The notes: generated by a model from the sequence alone, not told the origin. A stretch of DNA of 64,000 bases from Dryocola sp032000125 (GCA_032000125.1 DAMALH010000005.1:86419-150418), one strand, 5' to 3'; numbered from the stretch's first letter, positions 1 through 8,759 are shown. Numbers and translations are program-made.

Positions 1-282
1 CGCGCTTTCAACCCACAGCATACCGATACAGCCTGCCGCGAAAATGCTTAACCCGGCCAACAGCACGGGTTTGCGCCCGAAGCGATCGGACATCGGCCCC
101 CACATTAACTGTGCAAAGGCGAAGCCTGCCAGAAACAGACTGAGGCTTGCGCTAATGGCGGAGGCCTCGGTATTTAAATCCTGTTGAATAGCGGCAAAGG
201 CCGGCAGATACATATCGGTGGCCAGAAAGCCCAGCACGCTCAGGCTGGCAAGCCAGATAAGAAATCCTTTTGAAGGTTGCAT
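1..282 (-). CDS. punC: PunC (YdhC) MFS purine nucleoside transporter, 3' end outside window
   Basis: Inner-membrane major facilitator of the Bcr/CflA drug-resistance subfamily, called PunC in E. coli and linked there to purine nucleoside transport. Only the first 94 residues are inside the window. They show TM1 (about residues 6-28, with LATDMYLPAF), TM2 and the MFS loop motif GPMSDRFGRK at about 68-77, which is typical of the loop between TM2 and TM3. The ATG at 282 is preceded by AGAGAT. The gene is divergent from punR, its LysR-type activator in E. coli, across a 114-bp gap that should hold both promoters. Identity is from recalled near-identity to YdhC. Confidence 0.9.
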   Translation of the reverse strand, partial: MQPSKGFLIWLASLSVLGFLATDMYLPAFAAIQQDLNTEASAISASLSLFLAGFAFAQLMWGPMSDRFGRKPVLLAGLSIFAAGCIGMLWVESA

Positions 283-396
283 AGTTATCTCTTGAAGTGG
301 TTGCAGGTTTACAGCGGCGAGAGTGTACGGAGTGCAAAGTGGCTTGTGAAACGCTAATATTTGTAGATTGCATTCAAAATTTTTGCAGGCAGAAAT

Positions 397-1326
397 ATGT
401 GGTCTGAATATTCGCTGGAAGTGATAGACGCGGTGGCGCGTAACGGGAGCTTCAGCGGCGCGGCACAGGAGCTGCATCGGGTTCCTTCCGCCATCAGCTA
501 TACGGTGCGGCAGCTTGAGGACTGGCTGGCGGTTCCCCTGTTTGAACGCCGCCACAGGGACGTGGAGTTAACGCCAGCGGGGGCCTTCTTTTTAAAAGAG
601 GGCCGTTCTGTTATCAAAAAAATGATGACGACACGGCAACAGTGCCAGCAAATCGCAAACGGCTGGCGTGGGCATCTGGCGATCGCCGTCGATAATATAG
701 TCAAACCCGAGCGAACCCGGCAACTGGTGCTGGATTTCTATCGCCATTTCCCGGACATCGAACTGCGCATTTTTCAGGAGGTGTTTAATGGCGTATGGGA
801 CGCGCTGGCGGACGGGCGGGTAGAGGTGGCGATTGGGGCCACGCAGGCTATTCCCGTTGGGGGACGGTATGCGTTTCGCGATATGGGTGTGCTGAGCTGG
901 CGCTGCGTGGTTGCCGCCGCTCACCCGCTTGCACAGCGTGACGGGGCGCTTAGCGATGATGAATTACGCGCCTGGCCTTCGCTGGTGCTGGAAGATACCT
1001 CCCGCTCGTTGCCAAAACGTATTACCTGGCTGCTGGATAATCAGCACCGCGTGGTGGTGCCGGACTGGCAGTCAGCCGCGGATTGCCTGAGCGCGGGGCT
1101 GTGCATCGGAATGGTGCCCTCGCACATTGCCAAACCCTGGCTTGAGGGCGGGGCCTGGCATGAGCTGACGCTGGAAAATCCGTTTCCTGACGCGGCCTGC
1201 TGCCTGACGTGGCGGCAAAACGACGCCTCGCCGGCGTTAAGCTGGCTGCTGGAGTATCTGGGAGATAGCGAGACGATGAACCAGGAGTGGTTAAGAGAGC
1301 CTGAAAAAGCTTCAGGCCCGGAATAA
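397..1326 (+). CDS. punR: PunR (YdhB) LysR-type regulator
   Basis: LysR-family transcription factor of 309 residues. The winged helix-turn-helix occupies about residues 1-60 (AVARNGSFSGAAQELHRVPS is the recognition region) and the type 2 periplasmic-binding-like effector domain about 90-295. In E. coli PunR activates the divergent transporter gene punC in response to purine nucleosides such as adenosine. The same divergent arrangement is kept here, and purR lies convergently only 3 bp beyond the stop codon. Length and fold match the family. Function is by orthology; no binding site could be assigned with confidence in the 114-bp gap. Confidence 0.9.
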   Translation: MWSEYSLEVIDAVARNGSFSGAAQELHRVPSAISYTVRQLEDWLAVPLFERRHRDVELTPAGAFFLKEGRSVIKKMMTTRQQCQQIANGWRGHLAIAVDNIVKPERTRQLVLDFYRHFPDIELRIFQEVFNGVWDALADGRVEVAIGATQAIPVGGRYAFRDMGVLSWRCVVAAAHPLAQRDGALSDDELRAWPSLVLEDTSRSLPKRITWLLDNQHRVVVPDWQSAADCLSAGLCIGMVPSHIAKPWLEGGAWHELTLENPFPDAACCLTWRQNDASPALSWLLEYLGDSETMNQEWLREPEKASGPE

Positions 1327-1329
1327 CCC

Positions 1330-2355
1330 TTAACGGCGGTAGTCGCGGAACGGACCGTCCGCGACTGAACGGCGTTCAATCAGGCGCGGATGCACTTCAA
1401 TGGTCTGCGACTCTTCACGCTTATTGACGATGCGGTCAAGCAGCATGCTGAACGCGGTTTCGCCCAGCGAATCTTTCGGCTGATGGATAGTGGTCAGCGC
1501 CGGGGAGAAATAGCGGGCGTTGCGCACGTTGTCATACCCGATAATAGAAATATCCTGCGGCACACGCAGGCCCATTTCATCCGCCGCGCAAATTGCCCCC
1601 ATCGCCATGATGTCTCCGCCGCAGAAGACCGCGGTTGGGCGGTGCGGCTGGTTCAGGATCTGCTGCATGGCGCGGTAGCCGGATTCCGGCTCGAAATCTC
1701 CCTGCACGATCCAGTTTTCCGGCACGGCGATTTTCGCCTCTTCCAGCGCTTTCATAAAGCCCGCATGACGGCCGCCGCCGGTGTTGCGTTCCATTTGTCC
1801 AGGAATGGCGCCGATGTCGCGATGCCCGCGCTCAATCAGATAGCGCCCGGCGAGGTATCCGCCGCGGAAAGCGTTGTCTATTACTGAATCGGTGAAGTCG
1901 GCTCGTGCTTCGCCCCAGTCCATCACCACCATTGGTATATGACGGTACTCTTCCAGCATGGTCAACAGGGTGTCCGGGTATTCAGAACACATCACCAGCA
2001 GCCCGTCGACGCGCTTTTGCGCCATCATCGATAAATAGGCCCGCTGCTTGTCAAAGTTGTTATGCGCGTTGGCAAGAATAAGGGTATAGCCCTTTTCAAA
2101 GCAGCTATTTTCCACCGCTTCGATAATTTCGGCGAAATAGGGCGCTTCGCTGGAGGTGGCGAGCAGGCCAATCGTTTTAGTGTGATTAACTTTCAGGCTG
2201 CGCGCGACGGCGCTTGGCGAATAGTGTAATTCTTTGATTGCCGCCCAGACCGCATTACGGGTTTCTTCTGCCACAAAGCGGGTTTTGTTAATAACGTGTG
2301 ACACGGTTGTAGTGGAAACGTTTGCGCGCTTCGCCACGTCCTTAATTGTTGCCAT
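1330..2355 (-). CDS. purR: PurR purine repressor (LacI family)
   Basis: Purine repressor of 341 residues, the usual length. The LacI-type headpiece (TIKDVAKRANVSTTTVSHVI, residues 3-22) is followed by the hinge helix containing Leu54 (VARSLKV), the residue that intercalates in the minor groove, and by a periplasmic-binding-like corepressor domain (about 60-335) that binds hypoxanthine or guanine. PurR represses purine biosynthesis genes and its own gene. Two PUR-box sequences are present, one in the leader (2401-2416) and one inside codons 10-15 (2312-2327), as in E. coli autoregulation. ATG start at 2355. Confidence 0.97.
   Translation of the reverse strand: MATIKDVAKRANVSTTTVSHVINKTRFVAEETRNAVWAAIKELHYSPSAVARSLKVNHTKTIGLLATSSEAPYFAEIIEAVENSCFEKGYTLILANAHNNFDKQRAYLSMMAQKRVDGLLVMCSEYPDTLLTMLEEYRHIPMVVMDWGEARADFTDSVIDNAFRGGYLAGRYLIERGHRDIGAIPGQMERNTGGGRHAGFMKALEEAKIAVPENWIVQGDFEPESGYRAMQQILNQPHRPTAVFCGGDIMAMGAICAADEMGLRVPQDISIIGYDNVRNARYFSPALTTIHQPKDSLGETAFSMLLDRIVNKREESQTIEVHPRLIERRSVADGPFRDYRR
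2312..2327 (-). promoter_or_regulatory. PurR operator O2, inside purR
   Basis: On the minus strand the sequence is GCGCAAACGTTTCCAC, a close match to the PUR box (ACGCAAACGTTT core). It lies in codons 10-15 of purR. E. coli purR is known to carry two operators downstream of its promoter, the second inside the coding region, so position and sequence both fit. Confidence 0.8.
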
Positions 2356-2400
2356 TAGATGTCACTCCAGGCCATATCCTAAGCTCCTGATGATTAGGCT

Positions 2401-2416
2401 GATAAACGTTTGCGTT
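2401..2416 (-). promoter_or_regulatory. PurR operator O1, purR leader
   Basis: The minus strand reads AACGCAAACGTTTATC, nearly the consensus PUR box, 46 bp upstream of the purR ATG. Together with the site at 2312-2327 it reproduces the two-operator autoregulation described for E. coli purR. The purR promoter itself, which should lie further upstream near 2450-2600, was not resolved. Confidence 0.85.
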
Positions 2417-2663
2417 CCCTGACTCCTGGGCGCCTTTTAGGCTGCTGCATGTCGGGGGAGGCGACCTAAATCGGGAGGAGGGCATTGAATTGATAGCACG
2501 CAGTAAATTAGCGAAGGATTTTGGCTTATCTTTTAGCAAAGTGGAAGAGGGAAAACCAATATCACCCGAAATCTGACAGGATTTTTACTGCCGATTGTGG
2601 GAAAATCATCCGCACATACTCTTTGTAGGGTAATGTTTGTAGCGTAATAAAAAGAGGTTGCCG

Positions 2664-2753
2664 ATGAGTACCGATCTGAAATTTTCCGTTATAACGACAG
2701 TTATCGTTCTGAGCCTGATAGTTGCAGGTGCTTTAACTGCAGTAATGCATTAA
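2664..2753 (+). CDS. ynhF: YnhF small membrane protein
   Basis: A 29-residue protein beginning MSTDLKFSVITTVIVLSL and ending TAVMH. It is essentially one transmembrane helix (about residues 8-27) with a short N-terminal tail. It matches E. coli YnhF, a small inner-membrane protein that accumulates under stress and whose function is unknown. The GAGGTTGCC ribosome-binding region precedes the ATG. It lies divergent from purR as in K-12, but is followed directly by a terminator and by mepH, because ydhP and sodB are absent here. Confidence 0.88.
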   Translation: MSTDLKFSVITTVIVLSLIVAGALTAVMH

Positions 2754-2756
2754 TGA

Positions 2757-2782
2757 AAAGGGGCCGCTATCGTGGCCCCTTT
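2757..2782. terminator. Bidirectional terminator between ynhF and mepH
   Basis: A perfect 9-bp stem (AAAGGGGCC at 2757-2765 with GGCCCCTTT at 2774-2782) has an 8-nt loop and A- and T-rich flanks. It can serve ynhF on the plus strand and mepH, which ends at 2803, on the minus strand. Confidence 0.85.
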
Positions 2783-2802
2783 ATCTTATGCTGCCGGAAA
2801 CA

Positions 2803-3639
2803 TTAGCGGATGGTCTTTGGCGTCATCACGCGTTTGGCACCTACATAATGACGCTGCCAGTAATCTTCGCTCAGCGAGGTAATCTGGATATCGCGACCGC
2901 TACGGGGCGACTGGATGAACTTGCCGTTGCCTATATAAACGCCAACGTGGTCAGCGGTGCCGCGCCCGCGGGTGCGGAAGAACACCAGATCGCCATTTTC
3001 CAGTTCACCACGTTCGACAGACGCCGCATCGCGCAGGTGGTACATCTCATTTGCCGTGCGCGGGATGCGGAATTTGACCAGGTCTTTATACGCATAATAC
3101 ACCAAGCCGCTACAATCAAAACCCGTTCGCGGTGAAGTGCCGCCCCAGCGATACGGTTTGCCAATTTGCCCCATTAGCTTATTCATCGCGGTCTTTTGCG
3201 CTTTTTGCACACGGATTTTGTGTGCCTGAGCAATGGTCAGGTTTTTATCCGCTTTTACCGATGCGCATTTTGCTTTGCGTCCTTTACGGGGTTTAGTGCA
3301 GTGCTGAACGGCGGCGGTATTTTGAACTTCAGAAACCCGGTTGGCTTTTAGCGAAGATTTTTTGCTGGTGTTTTTTGCGAGGTTTTTACTGTTAACGGCC
3401 GATGATGTTTTCTTTTTAACGGGTGCCGCTGATTTTTTGCTGGACCGCTTTGTAGAGATGGAACTGCTCTTTTCTTTACCTTTGCCGGCTTTTGCCGCGC
3501 TTTTCGTGGGGCTTTTCGCCGCCGGAGCTTTAAGCGTGGCAACGGGACGCGCGTGGCCGGAGGCCTGCGTCAAAGGTGTATAAGGCAAGGTAAAAAGCAG
3601 AGCACAGAGCGTGATAGAGATTTTTGTTATCCGCGCCAC
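2803..3639 (-). CDS. mepH: MepH (YdhO) murein DD-endopeptidase
   Basis: Periplasmic peptidoglycan hydrolase that cuts D-Ala-mDAP crosslinks and makes room for cell-wall growth with MepS and MepM. It has 278 residues and begins with a GTG codon, as the E. coli gene does. A signal peptide (about 1-26) is followed by a Lys/Ser/Ala-rich low-complexity linker (about 38-135) and an NlpC/P60 domain (about 150-275). The catalytic Cys176 lies in RTGFDCSGLVYY and the catalytic His231 in ADHVGVYIGNGK. The linker differs from E. coli in sequence but not in character. The upstream neighbour is grxD, divergent, as in K-12. Confidence 0.95.
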   Translation of the reverse strand: MARITKISITLCALLFTLPYTPLTQASGHARPVATLKAPAAKSPTKSAAKAGKGKEKSSSISTKRSSKKSAAPVKKKTSSAVNSKNLAKNTSKKSSLKANRVSEVQNTAAVQHCTKPRKGRKAKCASVKADKNLTIAQAHKIRVQKAQKTAMNKLMGQIGKPYRWGGTSPRTGFDCSGLVYYAYKDLVKFRIPRTANEMYHLRDAASVERGELENGDLVFFRTRGRGTADHVGVYIGNGKFIQSPRSGRDIQITSLSEDYWQRHYVGAKRVMTPKTIR

Positions 3640-4000
3640 TCGACAATCCCCTGATAAAATGAAAGCACGATGAAGTCCATCATGCCCGCGTGTGATTTTT
3701 TTAAGCCAGCCGATTCTAATCTATAAGGAGCAAAAAAGTTAATAGCCTTTTGCCTGCGGAGATAAGGTTTCGTTATCGAGCGCAAAAAAATTGACCAGTT
3801 ATCTTCTTATAAGACGATTTATTGATCGAAGTTGGGGTATTTTGCAGATTAGCGATACTATGAAAAGTGTTATTCTTAAAGCATGTTTAGCGTTGCCGCG
3901 CGGCGGGGAGTAACCCTGTAAAAATTGGTGTTTTCTGCCGGGCGCGCAACTCGCTACAATAGCAGGCTATTGCCGTAAAAAGGTTTGAGGAAGCAAGACA
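3640..4000. other. Intergenic region between divergent mepH and grxD
   Basis: About 360 bp without a gene, holding the divergent promoters of mepH and grxD. The only core element I can point to is TACAAT at 3955-3960, a plausible -10 for grxD about 40 bp before its ATG; no good -35 was found. The left half is AT-rich. No repeat, operator or small gene was recognised. Confidence 0.4.
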
Positions 4001-4345
4001 ATGAGCACAATCGAAAAAATCCAGCGCCAGATCTCAGAGAACCCCATCCTTCTCTATATGAAAGGCTCCCCGAAACTGCCAAGCTGCGGTTTCTCCGCCC
4101 AGGCGGTACAGGCGTTATCTGCGTGCGGCGAGCGTTTTGCCTATGTGGATATCCTGCAGAACCCGGATATTCGTGCGGAACTGCCAAAATACGCAAACTG
4201 GCCAACTTTCCCGCAGTTGTGGATTGACGGCGAGCTGGTTGGCGGCTGCGACATCATTATTGAAATGTACCAGCGCGGCGAACTGCAGACGCTTATCAAA
4301 GAAACCGCCGAGAAGTACAAGTCAGAAACCCCTGACGCTGAATAA
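4001..4345 (+). CDS. grxD: GrxD monothiol glutaredoxin 4
   Basis: Monothiol glutaredoxin of 114 residues that binds a 2Fe-2S cluster with glutathione and, with BolA-family partners, takes part in iron-sulphur cluster delivery. The CGFS active site is at residues 29-32 (KLPSCGFSAQ), followed by the TFPQLW cis-proline motif and the GGCD glutathione-binding motif. It is one residue shorter than E. coli GrxD near the N-terminus. A strong terminator follows at 4365-4396, so it is probably a single-gene unit. The downstream gene, pheP, is not its K-12 neighbour. Confidence 0.96.
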   Translation: MSTIEKIQRQISENPILLYMKGSPKLPSCGFSAQAVQALSACGERFAYVDILQNPDIRAELPKYANWPTFPQLWIDGELVGGCDIIIEMYQRGELQTLIKETAEKYKSETPDAE

Positions 4346-4364
4346 GCTTCACGAGTTGATTGAA

Positions 4365-4396
4365 AACCAGCCCCCGTTAAGGGGCTGGTTTTTTTT
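4365..4396 (+). terminator. Terminator after grxD
   Basis: A 10-bp perfect stem (AACCAGCCCC at 4365-4374 with GGGGCTGGTT at 4381-4390) is followed by a run of T. This is a textbook intrinsic terminator. Confidence 0.92.
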
Positions 4397-4476
4397 ATGT
4401 GGATTTCCCCTCCTTGCCACTGCTCTCACCAGGTGTTAAAAGGTGCCCCCTCGATAGTAAGACACAGGAGAAGGGC

Positions 4477-5874
4477 GTGAAAAACACGTCATCCGCGGCC
4501 GTAACACAAAGCATGGCCGCCGCGCCGGAAAGCGCTCAAACGTTAAAACGGGGTTTGCAAAACCGTCACATTCAACTCATCGCCCTGGGCGGCGCGATTG
4601 GCACCGGGTTGTTTCTGGGAATTGGCCCGGCGATTCAGATGGCCGGACCTGCGGTATTGCTGGGCTACGGCATCGCCGGGATCGTTGCCTTTCTGATTAT
4701 GCGCCAGCTTGGTGAGATGGTTGTGGAGGAGCCGGTATCCGGTTCTTTCGCCCACTTTGCCTATAAATACTGGGGGCCTTTCGCCGGTTTCCTGTCGGGC
4801 TGGAATTACTGGGTGATGTTTGTGCTGGTTGGCATGGCGGAGCTCACCGCCGCCGGCATTTATATGCAGTACTGGTTTCCGGCGATTCCCGGCTGGACGT
4901 GGGTGGCGCTGTTCTTTGTCATGATTAACGCCATAAACCTTGTCAACGTGCGCCTTTACGGTGAAATGGAATTCTGGTTTGCCCTCGTTAAAGTGCTGGC
5001 GATCGTCGGGATGATAGGCTTTGGCGTGTGGCTGCTGGCTTCAGGAAACGGCGGCGAGCGCGCCGCGGTGACTAACCTGTGGCAGTACGGCGGTTTTTTG
5101 GCAACCGGCTGGCACGGGCTTATTTTATCGCTGGCGGTAATTATGTTCTCCTTCGGCGGCCTTGAGCTTATTGGCATCACCGCAGCAGAGGCCAGTTCAC
5201 CGCAAACAACGATTCCCAAAGCCATCAATCAGGTGGTGTACCGCATTCTGCTGTTTTATATCGGTTCACTGATTGTGCTGCTGTCGCTTTATCCATGGCT
5301 GGAAATCAACGCCAGCAGCAGCCCTTTTGTGATGATTTTTCACGAGCTGGACAGCGCCATTGTCGCCTCGGCGCTCAACTTCGTTATTCTGGTTGCTTCG
5401 CTTTCGGTCTATAACAGCGGCGTGTACTCCAACAGCCGTATGCTGTTTGGGCTTTCCCTTCAGCGCAACGCGCCGGCTTTTCTTGCCAGGGTCAATCGCG
5501 GCGGGGTGCCGGTTAATTCTCTGATCCTCTCAGGGGCAATTACCTCCCTTGTTGTGCTGCTGAACTATCTATTGCCCCACGAAGCCTTCGGCCTGCTGAT
5601 GGCGCTGGTTGTGGCAACCTTGCTGCTGAACTGGATCATGATTTCACTGGCTCACCTGAAATTCCGGGCGGCCATGCGGCGTGCTGGGCGCGATACCCAA
5701 TTTAAGGCGCTGCTGTATCCGTTTGCCAACTATCTGTGCATCCTCTTCATGCTGATGATTCTGGCGCTGATGTGCAGTATTGACGGCATGCGCCTTTCGG
5801 CAATGTTATTACCGGTGTGGATTGTCTTCCTGTTTTGTGCATTCAAACTACTGCGACGCAAAGCGGCAGAGTAA
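4477..5874 (+). CDS. pheP: PheP phenylalanine-specific permease
   Basis: Inner-membrane amino acid/proton symporter of the APC superfamily, 465 residues with about 12 helices. It aligns along its whole length with E. coli PheP, including the N-terminal LIALGGAIGTGLFLGIGPAI substrate-binding helix and the long EEPVSGSFAHFAYKYWGPF stretch. An ATG further upstream at 4399 is in frame but lies at the grxD terminator, so I chose the GTG at 4477: it has CAGGAGAAG just before it and gives the E. coli N-terminus. In K-12 pheP is far away on the chromosome. Here it sits between grxD and rnt, where K-12 has lhr. Confidence 0.9.
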   Translation: MKNTSSAAVTQSMAAAPESAQTLKRGLQNRHIQLIALGGAIGTGLFLGIGPAIQMAGPAVLLGYGIAGIVAFLIMRQLGEMVVEEPVSGSFAHFAYKYWGPFAGFLSGWNYWVMFVLVGMAELTAAGIYMQYWFPAIPGWTWVALFFVMINAINLVNVRLYGEMEFWFALVKVLAIVGMIGFGVWLLASGNGGERAAVTNLWQYGGFLATGWHGLILSLAVIMFSFGGLELIGITAAEASSPQTTIPKAINQVVYRILLFYIGSLIVLLSLYPWLEINASSSPFVMIFHELDSAIVASALNFVILVASLSVYNSGVYSNSRMLFGLSLQRNAPAFLARVNRGGVPVNSLILSGAITSLVVLLNYLLPHEAFGLLMALVVATLLLNWIMISLAHLKFRAAMRRAGRDTQFKALLYPFANYLCILFMLMILALMCSIDGMRLSAMLLPVWIVFLFCAFKLLRRKAAE

Positions 5875-6190
5875 TTTTGCAGCCATCGCTTCCCGTATTT
5901 ATATGGTGCGGGAAGTGAAATAAAAATGAAATAAATCGCGCAGTTTAATTTGTGTTAAGTGAATATGTTATCATTGCGGCTTAATTTACTATCACAGTTA
6001 TTTTACAAATAATTATTAAGCTTATGACAATTACACCTCTGTTTCTTCCCTGATAAATAACTCTTCCCAATTTGCTGAAATTATAACAACATAAACCGTA
6101 CGCGGCCGCACGGCCCGGTTAAAAACAATCAAGAATTTTATTTGCCACCTGTGGTGGCTTTACGTCCTCCTTTTACAGCACGGGATTTGT
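5875..6190. other. Intergenic region upstream of the Aer-like receptor
   Basis: About 316 bp, AT-rich in the middle (5930-6080). A 7-bp hairpin right after pheP (CTTCCCG at 5889-5895 with CGGGAAG at 5909-5915) lacks a T run and is only a weak terminator candidate. A flagellar sigma-28 promoter would be expected for a chemoreceptor, but no sequence matched both the TAAA and GCCGATAA elements at proper spacing. Confidence 0.35.
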
Positions 6191-7726
6191 ATGAGAATTA
6201 ATAACCTGCTATCCGGGTATGAGCAACTCCTTAAAGAAGGAGAGGCGTTAATGTCGACCACCGATACGCACAGCCATATTACCTATGCAAACTCTGCCTT
6301 TATTAAGGCTTCCGGATTTAGTGAAGGTGAGTTAATTGGCGAGCCGCATAATATTATTCGCCATCCGGATATGCCTTCTGAAGCCTTTGCCGATATGTGG
6401 GCCACCTTGCGCCAGGGAGACAGTTGGACGGGAATGGTGAAAAATCGCTGTAAAAATGGCGATCACTACTGGGTCCGCGCGAACGTCACGCCGGTGTACC
6501 ACGACGGCAGGCTGACGGGCTATATCTCCGTGCGTACCGTGCCGGGCAGAGAAGAGGTGCGGGCAAGCGAAGATCTGTACAAAGCGGTGAGGGAAAAGCG
6601 CGCCGGTCATCTGCGGTTTTACAAAGGCCTTGTGGTTCGCCGCGGCTGGAAGAGCGGACTTGCCATTATCCAGCGGCTTTCGCTTTCAAAGCGGCTGACC
6701 GGCGCGCTATCGATCCCAACGCTTGCCATGATTGCGCTGCCGTTTTCAGGCCTGAGCCCGGCTGCGCAGGCATTGCTGGCGATGGGGTTGTTCATCAGCA
6801 TCAACGCGCTGTTGCAGCAGCAGGTAGCGAAGCCGGTGAAAACTATCGTGCGCCAGATGCAGAAGATTGTCTCCGGCCAGAAAACGGATCTGCTGCAGCT
6901 TAATCGGGTGGATGATATCGGCCTGATGATGCGTCTGGTAAATCAGTCGGGCCTGAATTTGCGCTCGCTGGTGGATGACGTCGGCACGCAAATCGGCGGC
7001 ATCAGCGATATTACTCAACAGCTTGCTACCAGCAGTAAAGCAATGAGCGAGCGCACCGATGAAACCTACGCGCACCTGCAACAAACTGCGGCCGCCATCG
7101 AAGAAATCTCCGGGGCGGTTGAGCAGACCGCCGATACTTCAGCAAGAACCGCGGACATGGCCGTGCAGGCAAGCGCCAGGGCGGTTGAAGGCGAGGAGAT
7201 GATGAAGAAAACGCTGACCATGATGGAAACCATGGCGCAGGCGAGCCAGCAAATCGTTGAGATAATCAGCGTCATCGATAGCATTGCCTTCCAGACCAAT
7301 ATTCTGGCGCTTAACGCAGCGGTTGAAGCCGCGCGAGCGGGCGTTTCAGGCCGCGGCTTTGCGGTAGTGGCGGCAGAGGTTCGTAACCTGGCGCAGCATT
7401 CGGCATCGGCTGCAAAGGAGATAAAAGCTCTCATCGATAATAACGTGGCGAGCGTTGGCACGGGCGTTGGCATGGTGAAAAAAACCGAGAAGCACATCAG
7501 CGAAATGGCGGCGGAAATTGTGCGCATGACCGCGCTTATCCGCGAAATCGGCGATGCCACCCGTGAACAGACCAGCGCTCTTACGCTTATCAACGGCTCC
7601 GTTGAGCGTATCGGCACTATGACGCAAAATAATGCCGATATGGTCGTCGATGCCGCAGCGGTGGTAACCGATCTCAATCAGCGTTCGGTACGGTTAAGCA
7701 GCGCCATTAAAGTCTACGGCAGTTAA
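6191..7726 (+). CDS. Aer-like PAS-domain methyl-accepting chemotaxis protein
   Basis: Chemoreceptor of 511 residues with the architecture of the aerotaxis and energy sensor Aer: an N-terminal cytoplasmic PAS domain (about 15-120), a membrane hairpin (about 170-210), HAMP-like segment and a signalling domain (about 260-505) with the conserved tip IAFQTNILALNAAVEAARAG. Residues Arg57, His58, Asp60 and Trp79 fall at the same numbers as E. coli Aer residues needed for FAD binding, in HNIIRHPDMP and GDSWTG. It ends VYGS, so there is no NWETF tether for CheR and CheB. Sequence identity to Aer is only partial, so it may be a paralogue that senses redox state. No other chemotaxis gene is nearby. Confidence 0.85.
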   Translation: MRINNLLSGYEQLLKEGEALMSTTDTHSHITYANSAFIKASGFSEGELIGEPHNIIRHPDMPSEAFADMWATLRQGDSWTGMVKNRCKNGDHYWVRANVTPVYHDGRLTGYISVRTVPGREEVRASEDLYKAVREKRAGHLRFYKGLVVRRGWKSGLAIIQRLSLSKRLTGALSIPTLAMIALPFSGLSPAAQALLAMGLFISINALLQQQVAKPVKTIVRQMQKIVSGQKTDLLQLNRVDDIGLMMRLVNQSGLNLRSLVDDVGTQIGGISDITQQLATSSKAMSERTDETYAHLQQTAAAIEEISGAVEQTADTSARTADMAVQASARAVEGEEMMKKTLTMMETMAQASQQIVEIISVIDSIAFQTNILALNAAVEAARAGVSGRGFAVVAAEVRNLAQHSASAAKEIKALIDNNVASVGTGVGMVKKTEKHISEMAAEIVRMTALIREIGDATREQTSALTLINGSVERIGTMTQNNADMVVDAAAVVTDLNQRSVRLSSAIKVYGS

Positions 7727-7830
7727 TCTGCCTAACCCCGAAGGTAACGCGTTGTAATGTCCGGCAGTTAATCCGGCCGGATTTACGTTATCATATCGCC
7801 CTGAAATTCAGCGGTTAAAAGGCAGGGGAA

Positions 7831-8733
7831 ATGAGCGTCAGTCGGAAAGGGATGTGGTATGTGCTGTTTGCGGCGGTATTGTGGGGCAGTTCAGGGGTGT
7901 GCGCTCAGTACATTATGGAACAAAGCCATATTTCTTCTGAATCGCTCACCATGTTGCGCCTGCTGTTCTCCGGCTTAATCCTGCTTATCCTCTCTTTTAT
8001 GCACGGCGATAAGATATTTGCGGTATTTAAACATCGTCAGGATGTGATTTCCCTGCTGGCTTTTACGTTATTTGGCGCGTTAACCGTGCAGCTTACCTTC
8101 CTGCTTACTATTGAAAAATCTAACGCTGCCACGGCGACGATTTTGCAGTTTCTTTCGCCCACGCTCATTGTCGTCTGGTTTGCGCTAATGAAAAAAAAGC
8201 GCTCGGGACGGCTGGTTTTTGCCGCCGTGGCGACCTCACTTGCGGGAACTTTTCTGCTGGTAACGCATGGCGATCCCACCTCGATTACCATTTCGACGGG
8301 AGCGCTGTGCTGGGGGATTGCTTCAGCTTTTGCCGCCGCGTTTTACACTACCTATCCATCCGCGTTAATTGCCCGCTACGGTACGCTGCCGATTGTTGGC
8401 TGGAGTATGCTGCTGGGCGGCGCGATGTTAGTGCCCTTTTATGCAAACCAGGTCGGCAGCTTTAGCGCAAGCGGCGGGGCGATATTCGCTTTCTTCTATC
8501 TTGTGGTGGTGGGAACGGCGATGACCTTTAGCCTCTATCTGACCGGCGCGCAGATGATTGGCGGCCCTAAAGCCAGTATTCTGAGCTGTGCGGAACCGCT
8601 GAGCAGCGCGCTGTTATCGCTATTGCTGCTGGGCATCACTTTTACCCTGCCGGACTGGCTCGGCACATTGCTTATTATTTCTTCGGTGATCCTGATTTCG
8701 CTGGATTCGCGTGGCAAACTTCACGCAAATTGA
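7831..8733 (+). CDS. YicL-like EamA/DMT-family transporter
   Basis: Inner-membrane exporter-like protein of 300 residues with ten predicted helices in two EamA repeats (about 8-140 and 155-295). It closely resembles E. coli YicL along its length, including AAVLWGSSGVCAQYIMEQS at the N-terminus and GGPKASILSCAEPLSSALLS near the end. The substrate is unknown. AGGCAGGGGAA precedes the ATG. It follows the chemoreceptor by 104 bp and is convergent with rnt across a terminator. In K-12 yicL lies elsewhere, so this is part of the block that replaces lhr. Confidence 0.8.
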   Translation: MSVSRKGMWYVLFAAVLWGSSGVCAQYIMEQSHISSESLTMLRLLFSGLILLILSFMHGDKIFAVFKHRQDVISLLAFTLFGALTVQLTFLLTIEKSNAATATILQFLSPTLIVVWFALMKKKRSGRLVFAAVATSLAGTFLLVTHGDPTSITISTGALCWGIASAFAAAFYTTYPSALIARYGTLPIVGWSMLLGGAMLVPFYANQVGSFSASGGAIFAFFYLVVVGTAMTFSLYLTGAQMIGGPKASILSCAEPLSSALLSLLLLGITFTLPDWLGTLLIISSVILISLDSRGKLHAN

Positions 8734-8737
8734 TTTA

Positions 8738-8759
8738 CAGGGCGGATAGCGCCGCCCTG
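8738..8759. terminator. Hairpin between the YicL-like gene and rnt
   Basis: An 8-bp perfect stem (CAGGGCGG at 8738-8745 with CCGCCCTG at 8752-8759) has a 6-nt loop and lies between convergent genes. Flanking T runs are weak, so efficiency is uncertain. Confidence 0.55.

Noticed and set aside
5875..6190. Flagellar sigma-28 promoter for the Aer-like receptor
   Set aside because: CCTGATAA near 6050 resembles the -10 element, but nothing like TAAAGTTT lies 11 bp upstream.
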